Origin: Saccharicrinis sp963677655
GTDB lineage: Bacteria; Bacteroidota; Bacteroidia; Bacteroidales; Marinilabiliaceae
NCBI GenBank assembly: GCA_963677655.1
Contig: OY782088.1
Reading direction: 5' to 3' (one strand)
DNA length: 64,000 bases
A program made the translations under genes and the position numbers. Under the pieces are notes generated by a model, which ran no database searches, was not told the DNA's origin, and saw only the letters and a program-made list of their open reading frames with translations. The first letter of the stretch is position 1; every line of letters begins with the position of its first letter. This document shows, piece after piece, positions 28,624 to 36,844 of the stretch.

Positions 28624-28692
28624 TTATAATCTGAGCTCTTTAATTCTAATAGAACTAAGATTTATATATTTTGGATTTTAGGACTGAAGAAG

Positions 28693-28719
28693 GATGGATA
28701 GGTTTATACCTATTCATCT
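28693..28719 (+). terminator. Rho-independent terminator of the T9SS protein gene
   Basis: GATGGATAGGT pairs with ACCTATTCATC across TTAT, followed by a T-rich run, 70 bp after the stop. Confidence 0.75.
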
Positions 28720-28743
28720 TTCTGTTTTCATAGGTATGATTTA

Positions 28744-29493
28744 TTATGAACTGCTTGGAGCAACTTCTCTTAATTTATCCCTGTATTGCCGTATCTCATA
28801 TAGTAAAATCTCTTTATTCGTATAAAATTTTTGTTCTGTTTTTTGATCTTTGAAAATATAGGAGCTCACTATCCGTGAAACAAAGTTGGTCCCCTTGCTA
28901 TGGTATTCTATCTCCTTATCTTTCATTGTTATTGATATTTTGCCCTGATCATTAACCGAGCCTTCAAAACTTAAAGGAATAATTCCTCTGTATTGAAATC
29001 CGGTTCCAGATTTACTTAAGGTAATATTGCCCAGGCAGTCGATGTTTCCTTTAAATGCAGTAGGGAACTGGTAGCTTGATAATCCACTAAATAAAGAAAA
29101 ATTAATTCTTTTTGTATCGCAATATATATGTCCATTATTATGAATTCTTCCTTTCATGCCAATTGCATGACTACCGGTAATAGACATATCTCTTTTACTA
29201 GTTTTAAAAACTATTTTTGGAATTTGTATTAATCTTACGTTTTCCTCGGCCAGGGTGGCGAATGATTTGTCTTCCTGTATTAGTCGCTGAGCGATTTTTT
29301 CATTTAACTCTCGTTCTAACTCCTGATATTTTACTTCCAACTTAACTATTATCGTATGTGCATAATTTTTGCTTTGATAACTGGCAATCTTATCCGCTAA
29401 CTTTTTAAGCTTTAGTTCTTGTTTTTGTATTTCTTTATCCTTAATCATTTTTAGTTTATATGCACATTTGTCTTTGATAAATATAGAGCACAT
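28744..29493 (-). CDS. Unknown protein with N-terminal coiled coil
   Basis: 249 residues. Residues ~16-95 are highly charged and helical with heptad character (KEIQKQELKLKKLADKIASY, KYQELERELNEKIAQRLIQE), a likely coiled coil. The rest is a beta-rich globular domain (VFKTSKRDMSITGSHAIGMK...) I do not recognise. No signal peptide or TM segment. Met16 (29448) is an alternative start that removes a Cys-containing leader. Neighbours give no functional hint. Confidence 0.55.
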   Translation of the reverse strand: MCSIFIKDKCAYKLKMIKDKEIQKQELKLKKLADKIASYQSKNYAHTIIVKLEVKYQELERELNEKIAQRLIQEDKSFATLAEENVRLIQIPKIVFKTSKRDMSITGSHAIGMKGRIHNNGHIYCDTKRINFSLFSGLSSYQFPTAFKGNIDCLGNITLSKSGTGFQYRGIIPLSFEGSVNDQGKISITMKDKEIEYHSKGTNFVSRIVSSYIFKDQKTEQKFYTNKEILLYEIRQYRDKLREVAPSSS

Positions 29494-29720
29494 TTTTTAC
29501 ATATATGTATTATGTGGTTGACGCCTTAATCCTTTCTTTTTCTTTTTAGGGATAAAAACATTTGGGCTCTGCCTAATCATGAATTAAAATAAAAAGAGAT
29601 TTAACTAAAAAAAGAAATTGAGTCTAGTTAAAGTATTAGAATAATAAAATATATAGGGCTGGTTTATTGAGAAATATAATAAGGAAAAGATTTTTGCACT
29701 ATTATGAACAGGATTGAATA

Positions 29721-30281
29721 CTATAATTTAATTCCTGCTTTCATTAGAAACCTGTTGTAAGTAATTTTTCTTTCAACCGTATTTAACCACCAATCTTCTC
29801 TGGTATATGAATATGCCTGATATCGATATCCCATAGCTATAAAAAATGACAAGTGTTTTTTACTGGGGAACGTGTATCCAACTTCGGTATTAAAAAAGCG
29901 TTTCCCATTAGTTTCAGATGTATCATACAAGTTATTTTCTGCTTTTTCAAGTGGAATCACAGCCCCATAACTAAAACTTGCAAAGATGGAGGATTTATTT
30001 TTTCCAGGTAAAAGTAGCTTGATATTGGGACCTAGTGTAGACATATTAATATCCATAAATTCAATACCGGTAGATAACCCAAAAGCTAAGTTTTTTGTCA
30101 TTAAGTAATTATGATCCATCTGAATAGCATGAATATATGTATTGTAATCATGTTGTGATCCAATTAAAAGGGAGTATGAAGTATAGTTTTGATACCTATT
30201 ATTTACAATTTCTTTCTCTGCATTTTGAGCAGAAAGAGTCGTGCAAATTAATATCAGGCATATATATAGTATGTTCTTCAT
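29721..30281 (-). CDS. Small outer-membrane beta-barrel-like protein
   Basis: 186 residues. Signal peptide MKNILYICLILICTTLSAQ is clear. The rest alternates aromatic and polar residues in short strands (YTSYSLLIGSQHDYNTYIHA, NLAFGLSTGIEFMDINM, SSIFASFSYGAVIPL, FFIAMGYRYQAYSY, YNRFLMKAGIKL), as in small 8-stranded outer-membrane barrels. No specific family is recognised. Outer-membrane location is inferred from this pattern. It lies alone beside a repeat-rich region. Confidence 0.6.
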   Translation of the reverse strand: MKNILYICLILICTTLSAQNAEKEIVNNRYQNYTSYSLLIGSQHDYNTYIHAIQMDHNYLMTKNLAFGLSTGIEFMDINMSTLGPNIKLLLPGKNKSSIFASFSYGAVIPLEKAENNLYDTSETNGKRFFNTEVGYTFPSKKHLSFFIAMGYRYQAYSYTREDWWLNTVERKITYNRFLMKAGIKL

Positions 30282-30952
30282 ATAAATTATTTTAAACTAA
30301 GATGTTGATTTTATTAGATAGTTGCGTTGGAATTATTAAAATATTGATGTTATTTGAGTGCTCGGAAATGATTTCCGAGCAATATTCAAGCTGTAAATCA
30401 ATCATATAAATTGCAAAACTAAACTGTTTATGTCAATCAAGAGTTAAAATTAAATATTTGTTAGGCTAAAAGCCTAAAACAACACAGCAAGGGGCAACGC
30501 CCCTTGTATTTAAATTCCAAATAAATCTCAGGCTGTAAGCCTGAAACCAATTTAAAAGGTATCAGACTTACAGCCTGAATAGAATATGGTAGGAGCCTTG
30601 GGGCGATGCCCAAGTTATGATGTATAATGCTTCCAGCCTTTTTTGTACAACATATCTAACTCTTGATTCGCAATGTTTATTTTTTTAGACGATAGATGAG
30701 AAATTGTATTCTGGTTAGTAATAATACCGATTAGTTAATGACATTAGCATTAAATTTAATTCGTGTTTTAACACTATAATTAATCTATCGGCATTATACT
30801 TAGTGGTCACTGGATTATTAAAATGGTATAACATGTAGTCTATAAGGTAATAGTCACTTTTAAAATTAATTACCACACGCAACCATATTATCAAATCTAC
30901 ATCAACCAAATGTGCATGCATCACAAAAAAGATAAACCTTAATAATTAAGTT
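30282..30952. other. Repeat-bearing intergenic region
   Basis: 670 bp between divergent genes, containing the palindrome-rich repeat at 30462-30640 and, at 30361-30380, the hairpin CTCGGAAATGATTTCCGAGC. An open frame on the minus strand (30715-30924) has no family resemblance and I do not call it. The LVIVD gene's promoter must lie between about 30650 and 30940. Confidence 0.5.
30462..30640. repeat. Palindrome-rich intergenic repeat, copy 1
   Basis: A chain of hairpins: AGGCTAAAAGCCT, CAAGGGGCAACGCCCCTTG, CAGGCTGTAAGCCTG, CAGACTTACAGCCTG and CTTGGGGCGATGCCCAAG. The same modules in nearly the same order occur at 32262-32420 and, rearranged, inside the MITE-like elements after 45 kb. REP/BIME-like. 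Confidence 0.75.
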
Positions 30953-32221
30953 ATGAAATCACTACTACCAAATTTTATAATAATCACCATAGGTCTGATT
31001 TTATTTTCCTGTACTAATCAAGTTGAAGAATCATATGTCGTAAACAATCCTGAATACATGAGTTATGCAGAGTTGCGTTCTGCTTTTACTGTATTACCTC
31101 CTGAAGAGGTAAATCAAGCCGGTAAAATTTACTTTAAGGATGATTTTATTTTTATTAATGAGTATCAAAAAGGTATTCATATTATTGATAATTCAGATCC
31201 TTCAAATCCTCAAAACATATCATTTATTGAAATCCCAGGAAATATTGATATAGCAATAAAAGGAAATATGCTGTATGCCGATAGTTATATCGACTTACTA
31301 ACCATTGATATTAGTAATATGGATGATATAAAAGAGGTGGATAGGGATGAAGATGTATTTCCTTATATCATACCTGAATATGCAGATGGTGTTTTAGGTG
31401 AAGTGGATACAGAAAAAGGCGTTATAACAGGATATTCAACATCTACTGTTACAGAAGAGATTGATGGAAATGTAGTTTATTATGAACGATTTCCCGTATG
31501 GGAAGAGGTTTTTATGTTTGCAGATTTGAGTTCAAGTAATGTAAATAGTTCAGGTACTGGTACTGGAGGTTCTATGGCTCGCTTTACTTTGTTTGATGAT
31601 TATTTATATGCCATAAATAACAGTGCTTTAAATTTATTTGATGTTTCAGATCCTTCTAATCCTTCATTTTCAAAGAATATTTATATCAGTTGGCAAATAG
31701 AAACTCTATTCCCATATGATCAAATGCTATTTATAGGATCTCAATCCGGTATGTTTATATATAGTTTGCAGGATCCGTCGAATCCGGAGTTTATTTCACA
31801 ATTTCGTCATGCCACAGCATGCGATCCGGTAGTTGTAGAAGGTAATTACGCCTATGTAACCTTGCGAGGTGGTAATTTATGTGGGGCTATTGATAGCGAA
31901 TTAGAGGTAATTGATATTTCAAATATGGAAAGCCCTGAATTAATAAAAGCTTACCCAATGACAAATCCTTACGGATTAGGAATTGATGATGAGGTTTTAT
32001 TTGTATGTGATGGTGACGATGGTCTTAAAATTTATAATGCAGATGATCCATATACTATTACAGATAAGCAGTTAGCTCATTATGAAAATATCAATGCTTA
32101 TGATGTGATTCCTTTGGGTAGTGTTATATTAATGATAGGTGAAGATGGCTTGTATCAATATGACTATTCTGATTTAAATAACATAAAATTGCTAAGTCAT
32201 ATACAAGTGTATGGAGATTAG
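30953..32221 (+). CDS. LVIVD-repeat lipoprotein
   Basis: 422 residues. Lipoprotein signal with the lipobox LFSC (Cys20), so the mature protein is lipid-anchored in the outer or inner membrane. The body is a beta-propeller of LVIVD-type repeats: IHIIDNSDPSNPQNISFIEI, LLTIDISNMDD, LNLFDVSDPSNPSFSKNIYI, FIYSLQDPSNPEFISQF, LEVIDISNMESPELIKAYPM and LKIYNADDP. Such surface proteins are widespread in Bacteroidota; binding partners are unknown. It lies between two copies of a palindrome-rich repeat. Confidence 0.88.
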   Translation: MKSLLPNFIIITIGLILFSCTNQVEESYVVNNPEYMSYAELRSAFTVLPPEEVNQAGKIYFKDDFIFINEYQKGIHIIDNSDPSNPQNISFIEIPGNIDIAIKGNMLYADSYIDLLTIDISNMDDIKEVDRDEDVFPYIIPEYADGVLGEVDTEKGVITGYSTSTVTEEIDGNVVYYERFPVWEEVFMFADLSSSNVNSSGTGTGGSMARFTLFDDYLYAINNSALNLFDVSDPSNPSFSKNIYISWQIETLFPYDQMLFIGSQSGMFIYSLQDPSNPEFISQFRHATACDPVVVEGNYAYVTLRGGNLCGAIDSELEVIDISNMESPELIKAYPMTNPYGLGIDDEVLFVCDGDDGLKIYNADDPYTITDKQLAHYENINAYDVIPLGSVILMIGEDGLYQYDYSDLNNIKLLSHIQVYGD

Positions 32222-32261
32222 TAGGTTGTGTTTTTCAGTTAGCAGTTTTCAGTTCTCAGTC

Positions 32262-32420
32262 TAGGCTGAAAGCCTAAAACATATCAGCAAGGGGCATCGC
32301 CCCTTGTAAAAGATACCATGTAAATCTCAGGCTGTAGGCCTGAAACTTATGGTAACAGTATCAGACTTATAGCCTGAAAGTGCATTACGACAAGATCTTG
32401 GAGCGAAGCCTACTTGTGTT
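32262..32420. repeat. Palindrome-rich intergenic repeat, copy 2
   Basis: Hairpin modules AGGCTGAAAGCCT, CAAGGGGCATCGCCCCTTG, CAGGCTGTAGGCCTG and CAGACTTATAGCCTG, homologous to 30462-30640 with conserved spacing words such as AAATCTCAGGCTGTA. The pair flanks the LVIVD lipoprotein gene. Confidence 0.75.
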
Positions 32421-32460
32421 CGAAAAGATATGTTTAGGTTAATAACAGATGTTTGTCTAT

Positions 32461-32557
32461 TAACCCCAGCGGGGTTAAATGTTTATAGAAATACGGTATG
32501 AACATAAAACGACTCCAGCGGAGTCGAACAACTTTGTACATTTAACTCCTCTGGAGT
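32461..32557. repeat. Three short CCAGCGG-type palindromes
   Basis: TAACCCCAGCGGGGTTA (32461-32477), CGACTCCAGCGGAGTCG (32510-32526) and ACTCCTCTGGAGT (32545-32557). Each is a near-perfect hairpin; this REP-like class differs in sequence from the AGGCT family next to it. Confidence 0.7.
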
Positions 32558-32749
32558 CAATGAATCTATTATTGAACTATTCTATATATGTGATGTCTCT
32601 GGCATTATTTTAACAGACTAGATATGGGCTACTTTCTTTTTTTGAACACTCAAGAGCGATGTCCATGTTGCAAAATATAAGGCCTTCAGTCTTTTAATGA
32701 TAAATATGGGATTGAATAATAAACTAACATACAACACCCAATACCTTAT

Positions 32750-33742
32750 TTAATTATAGGCGTATTTGTTATAATGAACATGTCCAAATTTAAGAGGTAT
32801 TGAAAACCAAAAAGTAGAACCCTTATCTACTTCTGAGTCAACCCAAATCTTTCCTTGATGTAGTTCAACAATGTCTTTACAAATAGATAACCCTAATCCT
32901 GTACCTCCTTTACACTGTTTAATTGTATTTTCAGTTTGAACAAACCGATTGAAAATGTTCTCTTTCATAGCGTTTTCAATACCTATACCAGTGTCTTTCA
33001 CATAAAAATCAAGACTGTTGTTTCTTGCGTAACAACCATATTCTATGTATCCTTTATCGGTGAATTTAATAGCATTATTAAGTAAATTATTCATTACTCT
33101 CCGAAGTTTTTCTAAATCTGATGTAAAAACAAATTCTTCAGATACATTATTCTGAGAATGACATAATATTACTTCATTTTTCATTAAAGATGAATAATGA
33201 GGTGTAAAACTATTTAAAAAGTCATGAAGATTTATCTCTGTGAAATTTAAGTACATATTGCCAGACTCAAGTAAAGAAGAATCCATTACATCATTCACAG
33301 TAAGTAATAACTGTTTTGAACTATTTAAAATTGTTTTGAGGTATAAATCTAATATCTCATTATCAGTTTGTTCAACCTGTGCTAACTCCGAAAAACCAAT
33401 AATTGCATTCATTGGAGTTCTGAGTTCGTGAGAGATATTTTGTATAAAAACGGTTTTTAGATGATCATTTTCTTTGGCTTTATCTTCTGCTTTTCGAACC
33501 TTTTCAAGGTGATACTTCACTACAAAGAATAAAAGAAGTCCTGTTGCAAAAACATAAAACCATCCTTTAAGATGTTGAATTTGGGTAATTGTTTCGGGAT
33601 CATCAGTGAAATTTGAAACAAATAAATCTGAATATAATATCCATAATCCTCCTACCATGATATAAATAAGTGAAAGTATATATTCAAATTTAATTTTCTT
33701 TAACATCTTAATTGTTAGTTTACTATATAGTTGTTTTGTCAA
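32750..33742 (-). CDS. Membrane-bound sensor histidine kinase
   Basis: 330 residues. Two TM segments (~20-42 and ~62-80) enclose a short periplasmic loop (~20 residues), too small for a classic ligand domain. HisKA carries the phosphoacceptor in FIQNISHELRTPMNAIIGFS (~105). The ATPase domain shows NNLLNNAIKFT, DTGIGIE and GTGLGLSIC. No receiver or output domain is fused and no response regulator gene is adjacent, so the partner is encoded elsewhere. It may sense membrane or intracellular cues. Orientation and spacing place it just downstream of the Crp/Fnr gene at 33803, so they may share a transcript. Confidence 0.9.
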   Translation of the reverse strand: MTKQLYSKLTIKMLKKIKFEYILSLIYIMVGGLWILYSDLFVSNFTDDPETITQIQHLKGWFYVFATGLLLFFVVKYHLEKVRKAEDKAKENDHLKTVFIQNISHELRTPMNAIIGFSELAQVEQTDNEILDLYLKTILNSSKQLLLTVNDVMDSSLLESGNMYLNFTEINLHDFLNSFTPHYSSLMKNEVILCHSQNNVSEEFVFTSDLEKLRRVMNNLLNNAIKFTDKGYIEYGCYARNNSLDFYVKDTGIGIENAMKENIFNRFVQTENTIKQCKGGTGLGLSICKDIVELHQGKIWVDSEVDKGSTFWFSIPLKFGHVHYNKYAYN

Positions 33743-33802
33743 CTAATGTATGAAAACAATATTATCTAATCAAAAACTTTTTTATTAATATGTAAAATAA
33801 TT

Positions 33803-34498
33803 TTATCCTCTTTTTGAAATTTCCTGAAGTTTTAGTTCATCCAGTATCTCAATATCCTTTCCATTTAGCTCCAAAATACTATCTTTTTCTAATGATTTTA
33901 ATAGTTTAACAGCACTCTCAGTAGATATACCTGCAAAATCAGCTAAATCTTTACGTGTCAAAATTTGAAATATATCAGGATATTGAGGTTTTATATTATT
34001 GATATATAGCAGGGCTTCTGCCATTCTTCCATTCATTTGTTTATATAATACCTTTCTGATGATATCATATAGGTTCATATTCTGTTCAGAATACCTTTTT
34101 ATTAAACTCAAACCAAAGGTCCCATTTCTACTTATAATCTGAGCAATAGCAGTTTTTTCAACTAAAAAAACATGACAATCGGTAATAGCCACAGACGAAT
34201 AACTGAAGGTATTAACAGAAAATACAGATGATAATCCAATAAATTCACCAGGTTGAATAATTCTAAGGTTATAGTTTTTAGTTAAATCGCTTTCTACATA
34301 TTGAATAGCTAATCCTTTTACCATAAACATTACATATGAAGCGAATGTACCTTGTTTAGCTAAATTATCGCCCTTACGAAACTGTACTTGTGTTCTGCTT
34401 GATCTTACCAAATCAACTTCTTCCGGACTTAAAGCTTGAAAACAAGGAGCGTTTAATTCACAGATAAAGTCTAGGTCGTTTTCTTTAATCGTTTTCAT
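33803..34498 (-). CDS. Crp/Fnr-family regulator, FNR-like
   Basis: 231 residues. N-terminal beta-roll (VQFRKGDNLAKQGTFASYVM, LRIIQPGEFIGLSSVFS) with a C-terminal winged HTH (KDLADFAGISTESAVKLLKSL). The recognition helix keeps the Glu of FNR's E..SR signature but has Val-Lys where FNR has Ser-Arg. Cys13, Cys19 and Cys108 could in principle hold an Fe-S cluster, but this is weaker than FNR's four-Cys set. A perfect TTGAT-N4-ATCAA box lies in the shared upstream region (34609-34622), facing the CoA-disulfide-reductase gene. Oxygen or redox control of that gene and autoregulation are the natural inference. Confidence 0.87.
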   Translation of the reverse strand: MKTIKENDLDFICELNAPCFQALSPEEVDLVRSSRTQVQFRKGDNLAKQGTFASYVMFMVKGLAIQYVESDLTKNYNLRIIQPGEFIGLSSVFSVNTFSYSSVAITDCHVFLVEKTAIAQIISRNGTFGLSLIKRYSEQNMNLYDIIRKVLYKQMNGRMAEALLYINNIKPQYPDIFQILTRKDLADFAGISTESAVKLLKSLEKDSILELNGKDIEILDELKLQEISKRG

Positions 34499-34608
34499 TA
34501 TTGATATGGTACATAATTAAAAAGGCTGTTTATTAGTATTAATCAACCTTTAATAAGTCTACAAAAATATAATCAATTTAGTAATATAACCCTTGATCAA
34601 TAAAAAAG

Positions 34609-34622
34609 TTGATCTAAATCAA
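34609..34622. promoter_or_regulatory. FNR-type box TTGATCTAAATCAA
   Basis: A perfect TTGAT-N4-ATCAA palindrome between the divergent Crp/Fnr gene (start 34498) and the CoA-disulfide-reductase gene (start 34752). A TTGATCAA at 34593-34600 may be an additional half-site pair. Confidence 0.65.
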
Positions 34623-34652
34623 TTCAAATGCCGAGCACGTTCAAGTGCAATT

Positions 34653-34686
34653 ATTGTAGAATATTTATTGGGATGAGATAGTTTTG
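34653..34686 (+). promoter_or_regulatory. Promoter for the CoADR/rhodanese gene
   Basis: TAGTTTTG (34679-34686) fits the Bacteroidota -7 consensus TAnnTTTG; ATTG at 34653-34656 is a weak -33 with a 22-bp spacer. The FNR-type box would be centred about 75-80 bp upstream of the start point. Confidence 0.45.
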
Positions 34687-34751
34687 TCAAGACAAAAAAG
34701 AAATCCTTTTAAGGGATTATTAAAATTGAAAAAATAAAAAAATATATAGAT

Positions 34752-36773
34752 ATGGAAAAGATTGTAATTATCGGAGGGGTGGCAGCAGGAGCAACTGCAG
34801 CTGCTAAAGCAAGAAGATTATCACCAGATGCTAAAATTATTATGTTAGAAGCTGGTCCGGATATTTCTTTTGCAAACTGTGGATTACCTTATTATATAGC
34901 CGGAGATATTAAAAGTCGTTCAAAATTAATTCTTCAGAGTCCTGAAAGTTTTAAAGAACAATATGATGTAGATGTTTATACTCATACAATTGTTTCTTCA
35001 ATTGACAGAGATAATCAAGTTCTTAAGGCTATTGATAGCAGATCCGGAGAAACAAAAAAGTTTGAATATACAAAGTTAATTTTAGCTCAGGGGGGAAGAC
35101 CATTAAAACCTGAATTCCCGGGATCAGACAGAGATCATGTATTTACCCTATGGACGTTGGAAGATATGGACAAGATTTCAGCCCATTTAGAAGATGAAAA
35201 GCCAAAAACTGCAGTTGTAGTAGGAGGTGGTTTCATTGGTTTAGAGATGGTTGAAGCATTGGTAAAAAGAGGTTTAGATGTTCATGTGGTTGAAAAAATG
35301 GATCATGTAATGTCTATTATGGATGGCGAAATTGCTGGATTTGTAGAGCAGGAACTTCATGCTTATGGTGTTGGTGTTCATACAAATACTGCTGTAACTC
35401 AAATTAAAGCTCATTCTGTTATTTTAGATAATGGTGAGGAGCTGGATGCTGATATGGTATTAATGTCAATTGGTGTTCGTCCTACATTACAATTAGCTAT
35501 TGATGCAGGTTTAGCGATTGGTGAAGCAGGTGGTTTGTTAGTGAGTGATCAGTTGCAAACATCTGATTCAAATATTTATGGTGCTGGTGACATGGTTGAG
35601 ATTGAGCACCGTGTAAATGGTAAAAAAGTTCGTATTCCATTGGCAGGACCAGCAAACCGTCAGGGGCGTATTGCTGCAGAAAATGCATTAGGTGGTAATC
35701 ATAGTTATCTGGGAGCGATTGGTACTTCTGTGGTACGTGTATTTGAGGCAGTTGCAGGAATTACTGGTTTATCATTAAAGCAAGCGCGTAGCATGGGTAT
35801 TGATGCTGATGCAGTGGTTGTACATAAAGAGCACCATACATCTTACTATCCAGGAGCTGAAAATGTAACTGTTCAGTTGGTTTACGATAAAAATACAGGT
35901 GTTATTTTAGGAGGACAGACTGCCGGTTATAAGGGAGCAGATAAACGTTTAGATGTAATAGCAACAGCAACAGCTTCTAAACTTAAAGTAAACGAAATAG
36001 CAGATATTGATTTTGCTTATTCTCCTCCAATTGGAACTGCTAATGATGCAATGAATATGGCCGCCTATGTTGCTGAAAACAGAATGTCAGGATATAGTCC
36101 ATCAGTAACAGTATCAGAATTAGATACGCTGGTTAAAGGTAAAGAGCCTGTATATATTGATGTACGTGATGTTTTTGCTTTTGAAAAGAGTCATATTTAT
36201 GGTGCAGCACATATTCCATTAGAGGTTTTACCTGAGCATTTGACTGCTATACCAAAAGATCGAATGATTTTTGTTTATGATGAGTTTGGTAAAAAGAGTC
36301 ACCAGGCACTAAGAACGTTGGTAGGAGCTGGTTTTGATAATGTTGTAAACATAAGTGGAGGTCATACTTCATTACAGAGATATGCTTTAACAATAGGTTT
36401 TGATGAGATTGAAATTGATTTACTGGAAATTGAATCAAAATCAATAGGTGAGGAAGTTGAAGAAACAAAAGAACAGAAGCCAGAAAAAGAAGAAAAGAAA
36501 AATGATAATGGGTTACTAATTGTTGATGTTAGAACTGAAGGTGAGTATATGAGCGGGGCATTCCCTAATGCAGTAAACATTCCTTTGGATGATATTATGC
36601 AAAATAATGTTGATTTAGGTTCAAACCCAGGTCGCGAAATTATTGTTTATTGTGCCTCAGGTGCACGTTCTGCATATGCAAAACAAGTTTTAATGCAAAG
36701 AGGTTATACTAATGTGATGAATGGAGGTGGTATTGCTGCTATGATGTCACGTTTAGAGAAAATGAAAAACTAA
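34752..36773 (+). CDS. CoA-disulfide reductase with two rhodanese domains
   Basis: 673 residues. Residues 1-445 form the FAD/NAD(P)H pyridine-nucleotide-disulfide oxidoreductase (IVIIGGVAAGATAAAKARRL, second dinucleotide loop VVVGGGFIGLEMVEAL), with the single catalytic Cys43 in FANCGLPYY as in CoA-disulfide reductase. Rhodanese 1 (~455-545) has Asp510 where the active Cys should be (FVYDEFGKKS), so it is catalytically dead. A Lys/Glu-rich linker (~555-575) leads to rhodanese 2 (~580-670) with Cys634 in VYCASGARS, intact. The family reduces CoA disulfides/persulfides and handles sulfane sulfur, probably in redox or sulfur stress. Expression likely depends on the adjacent FNR-like regulator. 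Confidence 0.9.
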   Translation: MEKIVIIGGVAAGATAAAKARRLSPDAKIIMLEAGPDISFANCGLPYYIAGDIKSRSKLILQSPESFKEQYDVDVYTHTIVSSIDRDNQVLKAIDSRSGETKKFEYTKLILAQGGRPLKPEFPGSDRDHVFTLWTLEDMDKISAHLEDEKPKTAVVVGGGFIGLEMVEALVKRGLDVHVVEKMDHVMSIMDGEIAGFVEQELHAYGVGVHTNTAVTQIKAHSVILDNGEELDADMVLMSIGVRPTLQLAIDAGLAIGEAGGLLVSDQLQTSDSNIYGAGDMVEIEHRVNGKKVRIPLAGPANRQGRIAAENALGGNHSYLGAIGTSVVRVFEAVAGITGLSLKQARSMGIDADAVVVHKEHHTSYYPGAENVTVQLVYDKNTGVILGGQTAGYKGADKRLDVIATATASKLKVNEIADIDFAYSPPIGTANDAMNMAAYVAENRMSGYSPSVTVSELDTLVKGKEPVYIDVRDVFAFEKSHIYGAAHIPLEVLPEHLTAIPKDRMIFVYDEFGKKSHQALRTLVGAGFDNVVNISGGHTSLQRYALTIGFDEIEIDLLEIESKSIGEEVEETKEQKPEKEEKKNDNGLLIVDVRTEGEYMSGAFPNAVNIPLDDIMQNNVDLGSNPGREIIVYCASGARSAYAKQVLMQRGYTNVMNGGGIAAMMSRLEKMKN

Positions 36774-36809
36774 GGTTTGTTAGGTTTGATAGAGTTTATT
36801 ATGTGTTTA

Positions 36810-36844
36810 TCGCGCAGTTGTTTTACAATTGCGCGATTTTTTTT
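36810..36844 (+). terminator. Terminator of the CoADR gene, overlapping the 3' end of the kinase gene
   Basis: CGCGCAGTTG pairs with CAATTGCGCG across TTTTA, then a run of T. It lies across the stop codon of the convergent histidine-kinase gene (stop at 36823), so the last codons of that gene (KKIAQL) are part of the terminator. Confidence 0.85.

Larger units (their letters stand above)
32222..32749. other. Repeat-rich intergenic region
   Basis: Holds the palindrome chain at 32262-32420 and three short perfect palindromes after 32461. The remainder (about 32560-32749) is AT-rich with no open frame or RNA gene that I can recognise. Confidence 0.5.

Noticed and set aside
30715..30924. 69-codon minus-strand frame upstream of the LVIVD gene
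   Set aside because: AT-rich, no recognisable motif, lies in the promoter region of the next gene.
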